From Chrysopilus asiliformis (taxonomy: Eukaryota; Arthropoda; Insecta; Diptera; Rhagionidae): a stretch of 64,000 bases of DNA. The notes below the pieces were generated by a model, which did not search any database, was not told the origin of the DNA, and worked only from the letters and a program-made list of their open reading frames with translations. The DNA lies in NCBI GenBank assembly GCA_964034945.1, contig OZ035961.1:27505684-27569683 (forward strand), written 5' to 3'. Position numbers and translations under genes: made by a program. Positions 57,531-64,000 of the stretch are shown here, one piece after another. The stretch's first letter is position 1; each line of letters opens with the position of its first letter.

Positions 57531-58047
57531 ATTTGAACTCTGCGCGCTGCATATACGAAACGTCCTTTTATTGAGGGTATTAAAATTTCTGTGTAAAATT
57601 TATAGAAGGCAGTGTTTGGTTTTTCACAACAGAAGTTTTTTATTTGATGAACCTAATTTTCTTCATTGATATTTTTATCAAGATATTTTTGTGGAAAACA
57701 TATAATTTCGAAGATCGTACCAGAAAATTTAATTGGGAAATTTTTTTTATCCTGTGTAATAAAATTATAATAGTGCGACCACTTATGACGATGCCTTTTT
57801 AACCAAAAAGAGATCACAAATTAAAGTTTTTTTTTAAAAAAAACTTTTAATAAAAAAGTTTTAGCCGAAAAAATAAACCTTCCTTGTAAGGTTCATTTGT
57901 TACAAATCTTTTAAAACTTTTATAAGAAACATATACAAGAGCTGCTAGGTCCAAAGAGGTTATCGTGCCCTATTTGACATAATTATACAATTTCTGTTAG
58001 GCTAAATTTTTAATTTAGTTGCTCCAATTGGATTTTAATTTATGGAA

Positions 58048-58370
58048 AACTAGCTTGCATACCCATCGTTGCCGGGTTAAGTTTTTTCAATTTTTTTTAT
58101 GGTCTATTTTGGAGCCAAATTTCAGGCCAATCGGTTCAGTAGTTTCCCCGCGAAAGAGTAACATAGCACGAAAACTAAGTTTCGAAATCACTTTACCCCC
58201 TCCCCTACTCCCCTCACACCTCGCGCTACTTTTCCGTATGCCTATGTTGGAACCAGAACTACCACAGACACTCATGCCAAATTTCAAAGTCAATCGGTTC
58301 AGCCGTTTTTGTGTGAAATGGGAACAGGCAGATAGACAGACACCAACTCATTTTTATATATTAGTATGAT
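58048..58370 (+). repeat. Dispersed repeat R-D, copy 1
   Basis: Matches copy 2 over about 270 bp: AATTTCAGGCCAATCGGTTC, AGTAGTTTCCCCGCG, AAACTAAGTTTCGAAATCAC, CTTTTCCGTATGCCTATGTT, GGAACCAGAACTACCACAGA, CAATCGGTTCAGCCGTTTTT. It ends with a short GACAGACA run and AACTCATTTTTATATATTAG. Confidence 0.75.
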
Positions 58371-58645
58371 TATGTTAAATTATAGCCTCAACAATTCATG
58401 TCCCTATTGTTATAACTTGAGAATGTGTTGAGCTAACGACTTGAAATTTTTTTTATGGATGAATTTGACCAAAATCGTAGTTTTCTATCAACGTTTGGAA
58501 GAGTTACGTTAACAATAAGGAGTACCTCCCACACATTTTTTTTTAAATACAGTTTTTTGCAAATTTCACGAAAACTATACACTTTTGAGAGAGAATTTCT
58601 ACAATATAACAACAAAATTTTCTGCGATATTTGCTTTAAGAGGTT

Positions 58646-58790
58646 TTGCGTTACTTTTCTGAGATTTTTGAAAAAAACTAATTATTTTTTACATATTTTT
58701 TCTAAAACTTAAAATATTGCAGAAGAACATCATGCACAGTTAACATCAGATATTTTAATATAACAAAATGGTTTACAACTGAGAAGAAAA
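58646..58790 (+). repeat. Dispersed repeat R-C, fragment (copy 4)
   Basis: In reverse orientation relative to copy 3: AATTATTTTTTACATATTTT, TTCTAAAACTTAAAATATTG and CAGAAGAACATCATGCACAG match the copy 1 wording on the plus strand. It lies 55 bp left of family G copy 2. Confidence 0.5.
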
Positions 58791-58843
58791 TGGCTCAATT
58801 GAATTTAAATGCGGTATACATTTTATCTGACAATTTGCTTTTT

Positions 58844-59033
58844 AAACCTCGTCTCGATTAGACATAAATTGCATTTTTTTTCATCGCCTGTCATGAAAAA
58901 GACACTTGCAGACTTTTTTTCTAGCATTTTTGCCACAGATATCAAAAATATTCTGACAAATTTTGTCTCCATAGAAGATTTTAATGACAGGCCATGAAAA
59001 CAATGCAATTTATGTCTAATCGGGACGAGGTTT
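58844..59033. mobile_element. Family G MITE, copy 2
   Basis: Near-perfect TIR beginning AAACCTCGTCTCGATTAGAC and continuing ATAAATTGCATT at both ends, with one mismatch. An inner inverted pair ATCGCCTGTCAT and ATGACAGGCCAT follows. Runs of T and A around the ends make the duplication ambiguous (TTAA or TAA). Confidence 0.75.
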
Positions 59034-59334
59034 TAAATAAGAAAATTACAAAAAAAAATTCTTTCGGTTATAACGGGCCATTAATTCCATTTTTTCCGTC
59101 ATTATGTTTCATAGAACCCACAATAAAAAAATCTAGAATTGCTAGAGGAAAATCGTCAATATGAAAGAAAATTTATAAAGGATTTTTTCAATTGGAATCT
59201 TATGTTTGGATCAATTATATTATGTAAAATCATATTATAACAATTTCTGCATGTGTAGTGTTTCAATAAATCTCATGGTCTTCGAGGAAATAGGAAGGAC
59301 TTGACCATAAAATAAGGCTTTCTAATATTGGACT

Positions 59335-59475
59335 TTTCGTACCCCCCGCCGCGCCGTTCCCTTTCGTCATACTTCTTCACAACTTTGTATCAGATTTAAC
59401 ACCGCATTTACACTACCACATACCGCCCTCCCCAATAAATGTGTGACGTATTTTATGAAAACCCCCCAAAAAAAA
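59335..59475 (+). repeat. R-F repeat end, copy 4 (longest)
   Basis: A C-rich start (CGTACCCCCCGCCGCGCCGT), then CACCGCATTTACACTACC, CGCCCTCCCCAATAAATG, TGTGACGTATTTTATGAAAA and CCCCCC. GTGACGTATTTTATGGACNNCCCC-like ends recur in arthropod mobile elements. The other end of this one was not found. Confidence 0.55.
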
Positions 59476-59599
59476 CTTTGGAGTCTAATAACTGAAATGT
59501 AGGGGGTCGAATTCTTCTATTACCGATCGAACTTTTGAGATTTTTTTTTGTTTTCAAAATCTAATTTTGGTCAATAAAATAATCTCTTGCCTTATAATT

Positions 59600-60165
59600 A
59601 TACCCGTATGGTGAAACCAAAGGGTATACTAACTTTGCCTTACCGTTTGTAACGCCAATATCCCGTTATCACACACAAAAATGAATTTCACCAGTATGTT
59701 TAGAATGATAAAAAATATGATTTTTGCTTGTCCGTCTGTCCGTCCGTCTGTCCGTTAGTCTGTCTGTCTGTCTGTGGCGCGGATTGCAGGCGCACGGATT
59801 GAGCTACAGACTTGAAATTTTGCGCGTGTTTGTTTTTCGTAAAATGCGAAGCTAAGTTCGTTCATGGGCAAAAACCGACCATTAGGGGGGTACCCCCCAT
59901 ACGAACGAAAACGTTTTTTTCTGAATATTTCAAAAACGGTGAATTTTATCAAAAAAGTGCAAGAACAAAAGTTATTTAGGATATGATTCTCCCATACATC
60001 AAAATCTGATTGGAATAAATTTAAAAAAATCTTATTGGAAAGTATGACTTCAAATGGAACAACTGTTCGAATTTCGATACGAAGATCACCATACGGGTTT
60101 TCAATAATTGCCAGATTGGCAATTATAGCTTTTGTTATGTTTTTCTTTAGTGCGGGAACTTTTCT
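59600..60165 (+). repeat. Dispersed repeat R-A, copy 6, longest 5' part
   Basis: Starts near TATACCCGTATGGTGAAACC with AAAGGGTATACTAACTTTGC and ACCGTTTGTAACGCC. A CTTGTCCGTCTGTCCGTCCG tract, GGATTGAGCTACAGACTTGA and the cassette follow, then the tail CAATAATTGCCAGATTGGCA. A 146-codon antisense frame crosses it but is a by-product of the repeat. Confidence 0.65.
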
Positions 60166-60169
60166 TGAG

Positions 60170-61810
60170 AAAATCAATAACAACGTTTGCACCACTTTAA
60201 TGGAAAAGGGGGTGATCAGATTTTATCTGTTAAAGAAATCAACTTCACATTTTATCAAAAAAGAGGTGGTGAACCAGAAAATCAAATTAACGTCTTGAGA
60301 TGAAATAGACAAAAATTCCCTTAGTTTTTTACTAAAGAATTTAAACAATCATTAGTATTTACAAAAACTACAGAAGTTCCCCTAGAAGGCAATAATGAAA
60401 ACTGAGCCATTAGACGAAAAGAATGTAAATAAAGAAATTCTGGTGTTTCATTAGTGTTAAATTTAACAAATTGATCTTTATTTTCGTTCCATAATGAAGT
60501 CTATAGAGAAAGAAAGTACAAAAATTTGCGTAATTTAATCATTTAAAGCATCAGCAAGAAGATATCAGATAATTTCTCCCTTTGGCTTGTAATTTTCTTT
60601 TTCTCTCATATTTACCTTAAATTAACACAAAAAATTCAAGCAATTACTGTGAAAAACACACGCTACTAACTGTTACCAAGGGTATAGGAAAATATACACT
60701 TGCTTACTTATATTTAGTGTTGCTATTGTATTATACACAAAGTGTAAGTAGTGTTCATTTTATCTGTGAACCAGCAACTCCGTAATACGTTTAGATTACT
60801 TTGTGTTTTTCTTTTTTGGCAAAAAACATATTCATCTGGATCGCATCATTCCATTGAGATTTTAACGAAGAACCCTTTTTTCCCTGGGTGGGTATTAAAT
60901 TAAGTGAACCTTTTCATTTAAAGTGTGTTTCTATGCAAAATAGCCAAGGAACGAAAAATCTAGATCCCCTTTAAAAATGCTAATGTCACATTTTCGTTAT
61001 GGAACCAATCAACATTTTGTTCGTTAACAATGTAAACCCTTTTTGAATACATAAGGACTAAATATCTCCTTCTGTTCCGTTCTGTCTTTTCGTCCTGTTC
61101 GACATTTTTTTTACCGTTAATACAATGTTGTATGTAGTACCGCATGGTATCCCTGCAATCAGTTTACTTCAGTATTGACTCAATGCCATCAAGTGGGTTC
61201 AACATACAACTTACGAAAGCCCTTATTCTTTCAATATTTGGCAAGGCTATAAGATACTATGCTGTCAACTCATCCTCCCAAATTCACTATAAATGTTGAT
61301 TGGAGAGCGCACCACCCATTTCCGAATTTTCCAACAAAAGGGCCAGAAAGCACAGCATCAGATGAAAAATCTACTTCTTTTTCGTTACACTGAATGAACT
61401 CTGTTGATTTTTTTTTTTTTTTGTTTTAATATTTTCTTTTTTTTTCTTTTGTTCTTCCTGTTTCCCTATTATTATTTATTCCGCTGGATCTGGTAATGTG
61501 CTCGTGTAGAGGAATTCTTTGTCTCCGCAAATATTGGAAAATTATGCATATGGATATCCATCGAATTAATGCCTTGTCGTCATTGAACATAACTAGATAG
61601 AGATAATTTAATGCGAATGGCACAAGAAGATAAACCTAATTCTGTCAAGTTTTATCAATTACAATATTAATATTAATAAATATGGGATTTTTTTGCCTTG
61701 TTGGAGCTGTTAGGTATTTTAGAAAGCTGGGGGAAATTCTAAACGATTTTTGATGCTAAACAGAACGTTCTTTATTAGGAATTGAGTATGCAGCAGTTAA
61801 AACTTTAAAA
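60170..61810. other. Unassigned AT-rich stretch
   Basis: Nothing nameable. Chance frames only. Confidence 0.4.
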
Positions 61811-61814
61811 CATG

Positions 61815-62279
61815 CACTCTGAGAAAAAATTTGTCATTAGATAAAATCATTGTTAAACTCATAAAATTTTTATCCTATATCAGCCAACAAAATAATTTCG
61901 TTAAATTAACAAAGGGAAATTTATTCCTCGATAAATTGAAAAAATTGGTCATATGGATAAAATCATTGTTAAATTAACCAAATTTTTATTGAAATCACAA
62001 AAAAAATTTCAATTGGAGCAAATATTTTTGGAGGGAAATCTTTGTTCAACAAAAAAATTGTTTTTTTTTAACAAAAATAAACTTACAAATGATAAGTCAA
62101 TGAAACAATTGTGAACAATGCTTAATTTATCAAAATAACAAAAAAATATTACATTTACAAATTTTTGTTTTTCAAACAATTCTTTTATCAATTTAACAAA
62201 AAAAATTGTTGAACAAAACAAATTTTGACAATAGGAACGAGGTTTTTGTTATTACCTTTTTTTATATTTAACTAGAGTG
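61815..62279. mobile_element. Possible AT-rich non-autonomous element
   Basis: CACTCTGAGAAAAAAT at the left and CTAGAGTG at the right bracket an interior with repeated GTTAAATTAAC and AACAAAAAAATTGTT phrases. The inverted ends are only about 6-8 bp and no clear duplication is seen. Confidence 0.3.
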
Positions 62280-62284
62280 TAGTT

Positions 62285-62735
62285 TATATTTAACTAGAAT
62301 TTGGACCCGGCTTCGCCCGGCTAAAAGCATGAGTAGAATAAAATCGAGGAACGTCTGATCCACATTTCAGGTCAATCGGTTCGATAGATTTGCCGCGAAA
62401 GAATAACATGGAGGAAAAACTTCAGGGGTACTTTTCAATGGGTCGATGTTTGGGCTGGACCCCCGACGAACATCTATGCCAAATTTCAGGCCAATCGGTT
62501 CAGTAGTTTCCCCGCACATAGCGCAAAAACTAAGTTTCGAAATCACATTATCCCCTCCCCTTACTCCCCCCACCTCTCGCGATACTTTTCCGTATGCCTA
62601 TGTTGGAACCAGAACTACCACAGACACTCATGCCAAATTTCAAGTCAATCGGTTCAGCCGTTTTTGCGTGAAAGAGGAACAGACAGACAGACAGACAGAC
62701 ACCAACTCATTTTTATATATTAGTATGATATGATA
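62285..62735 (+). repeat. Dispersed repeat R-D, copy 2, longer 5' part
   Basis: Begins TAGAATTTGGACCCGGCTTC, wording seen widely in arthropod repeats, and then follows copy 1 to the same end. The terminal GACA run is longer here. Both strands are open in places, but the frames are not preserved between the copies. Confidence 0.75.
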
Positions 62736-62749
62736 TGATTAGTATGATA

Positions 62750-63130
62750 TAATAAGCTGTTTCTTTGTCTGTCTGTCAGTGTGTCTGTTTGTTTGTGTGT
62801 CTGTCTGTCTGTGTGTCTATCTGTTTGTCTGTCTGTTCGCTTAAAACTCGAGAATCACTTAACCGATTTGGATGAAACTTTCAGAGCATTTTACTAGCAT
62901 AAATGATCGAGTTTTAGACCAGGAATCAATCCAATATCCCCCTTCTATTTTACCAATTTCCTCGATTTATGTTTTTCACTCTGCTAGTCATAAATTAGTT
63001 TCTGTTTTTCTGTCTGTTCGCCAATAACTTGAAAACCACTGAACCGATTAGCATGAAACTTTCAGGGGAGTTCACTAGCATCAATAAGAGTGTTTAGATG
63101 ATAAGCTGACCCAAGAATTCCCGTCCCTGC
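62750..63130. repeat. R-B-like repeat with leading CTGT run
   Basis: A CTGTCTGTCTGTGTG-type run (62765-62842), then two rounds of: TGTTCGCTTAAAACTCGAGA / TGTTCGCCAATAACTTGAAA, ACTTAACCGATTTGGATGAA / ACTGAACCGATTAGCATGAA, ACTTTCAG, and TTCACTAGCATC. The two rounds are about 180 bp apart. Confidence 0.6.
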
Positions 63131-63134
63131 TAAC

Positions 63135-64000
63135 TCATGTTACATGAAATCATAAACGACCACTAACAAATTACTTTGGAATCGCTAAATGAAACGTACG
63201 GAGATTGTTTGTATTCAACCAGAGTTATTTCCTAGTAATTTTTCAACAGAGATTTTCCTTTTAAAAAATCAAGCTCGTTATAGTAAGTCCACTTCAGATT
63301 TTGTTAAATATATTCATTGCCTGCGCAACAAAACTACCCTGTGTATGAAATAGACGTAAAATCATTGACTTGTAACAAAAAGCCGTTACAAATCGGTTTC
63401 TTTGCGACCAATCGGAAAGATGTTGTTTTTGAAACATTTATAATTCACTCACAAATAGTGTCATCCAAGTATGAATAGTCCATTTTGGACTAAGGAATTC
63501 ATACTTAAAGCGTTTTAAGATTTAAGCTTATGACACAAGTTTATATTAACCTCACGCTGCTCTGCCCCTCCCCTTCTCCCCGATGTTAAACAAAAGACTT
63601 TTGGTGGTAACGGTTATGCAACCGTTATTGTGCAACCTGCTTTCCAAATGAGGTTCTGCAGTAAGGGTTGCGCAACTGTTCCTTTGTAACGATAATCACA
63701 AAATAACTGGGCAAAAACGGTCATGTTTCAGTAACGTAACTGTGACCATTTTGTGACCCCATATATTTCACTACCCGTTGTGTAACCGTTGCGTAACCAT
63801 ATGTAACAATTTTTCATTGCGGTTGGGAATTTTAGAAATAGCAACCCCAAATTATCAAAAAAAAAACTTCATACTGAGTGCACAAAATTGAATATCGACC
63901 TATATAGTCTAATTTTGTGCAGTTAGAGATTTGCTAATTTACAAAATAACATATGGTTGCAACAAATGTATAAGAACTATAAAAACAAAATTTTACAATT
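63135..64000. other. End of window; GTAAC-rich patch
   Basis: At 63600-63810 words of the type GTAACNGTTGCGTAACC recur in both orientations (GGTAACGGTTATGCAACCGT, GTAACCGTTGCGTAACCAT), suggesting part of another degenerate element running toward the window edge. No gene. Confidence 0.35.

Noticed and set aside
58019..58369. 116-codon frame in R-D, with a similar frame at 62446-62733
   Set aside because: The frame breaks between the two copies through small indels, and the antisense strand is equally open. This points to repeat homology rather than protein selection.
59500..59520. GGGGGTCGAATTC resembling a tRNA B box
   Set aside because: No matching A box or cloverleaf arms around it. No other tRNA-like sequence was found.
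59755..60195. 146-codon antisense frame
   Set aside because: It lies entirely in R-A and includes its GTCT-rich stretch. Other R-A copies do not keep it open.

Overview
This window looks like intergenic or intronic DNA from an arthropod nuclear genome, most likely an insect. The evidence is a strongly AT-rich background, mariner-type transposons, many small inverted-repeat elements, and no dense gene arrangement on either strand. I could not identify a host protein-coding gene with confidence. The genus is not determinable by eye.

Only two recognisable protein-coding units are present, and both are transposases. At 812-2097 lies a nearly complete mariner of the irritans type with perfect 30-bp terminal inverted repeats (TIRs); its D,D34D transposase has a frameshift near the C-terminus. 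At 34455-35759 lies an apparently complete Tc1/mariner-superfamily element of the DD37D (maT-like) type, with perfect 28-bp TIRs, a TA target duplication and an uninterrupted 340-codon transposase. This DD37D element has inserted into an older TTAA-bounded palindromic element (34362-35913).

Most of the remaining assignable sequence is non-autonomous mobile DNA. I give the families local names. Family A (about 270 bp, TIR CACTCAGAAAAAT) has six copies, each flanked by a 2-bp pyrimidine-purine duplication. Family B (about 245 bp, TIR GAGGCGTTAAAAGC) has three copies, two with exact 4-bp AT-rich duplications. Family C is a set of seven elements bounded by TTAA (piggyBac-like). Family D has TIR AGGTGCCGCTCCACAT (two copies). 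Family E is a foldback element whose arms are made of the hexamer GATTAC (two copies). Family G has TIR ACCTCGTCTCGATTAGAC (two copies). There are also single elements at 2198, 10878, 14842 (hAT-like), 21061, 44963 and 53865.

A second layer consists of longer dispersed repeats: R-A (six copies with an internal GTCC-rich stretch), R-B and R-D (copies followed or preceded by GACA/GTCT runs), R-C (four loci, tandem at 28172-28790) and R-F (four ends carrying GTGACGTATTTTATGG). Nesting is common. At 49322-50350 a family A element sits inside another family A element inside R-A. At 16994-17384 a foldback sits inside a TTAA element. Several small tandem arrays are also present.

A few stretches are GC-richer or splice-like and could belong to host genes: 12600-12900, 19060-19215, 32485-32736, 50980-51085, 51400-51800 and 57280-57530. 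All are weak and are marked as such. No RNA gene or CRISPR array was found. The strongest material is transposon biology: a potentially intact DD37D element and the consistent target-site behaviour of families A, B and C.
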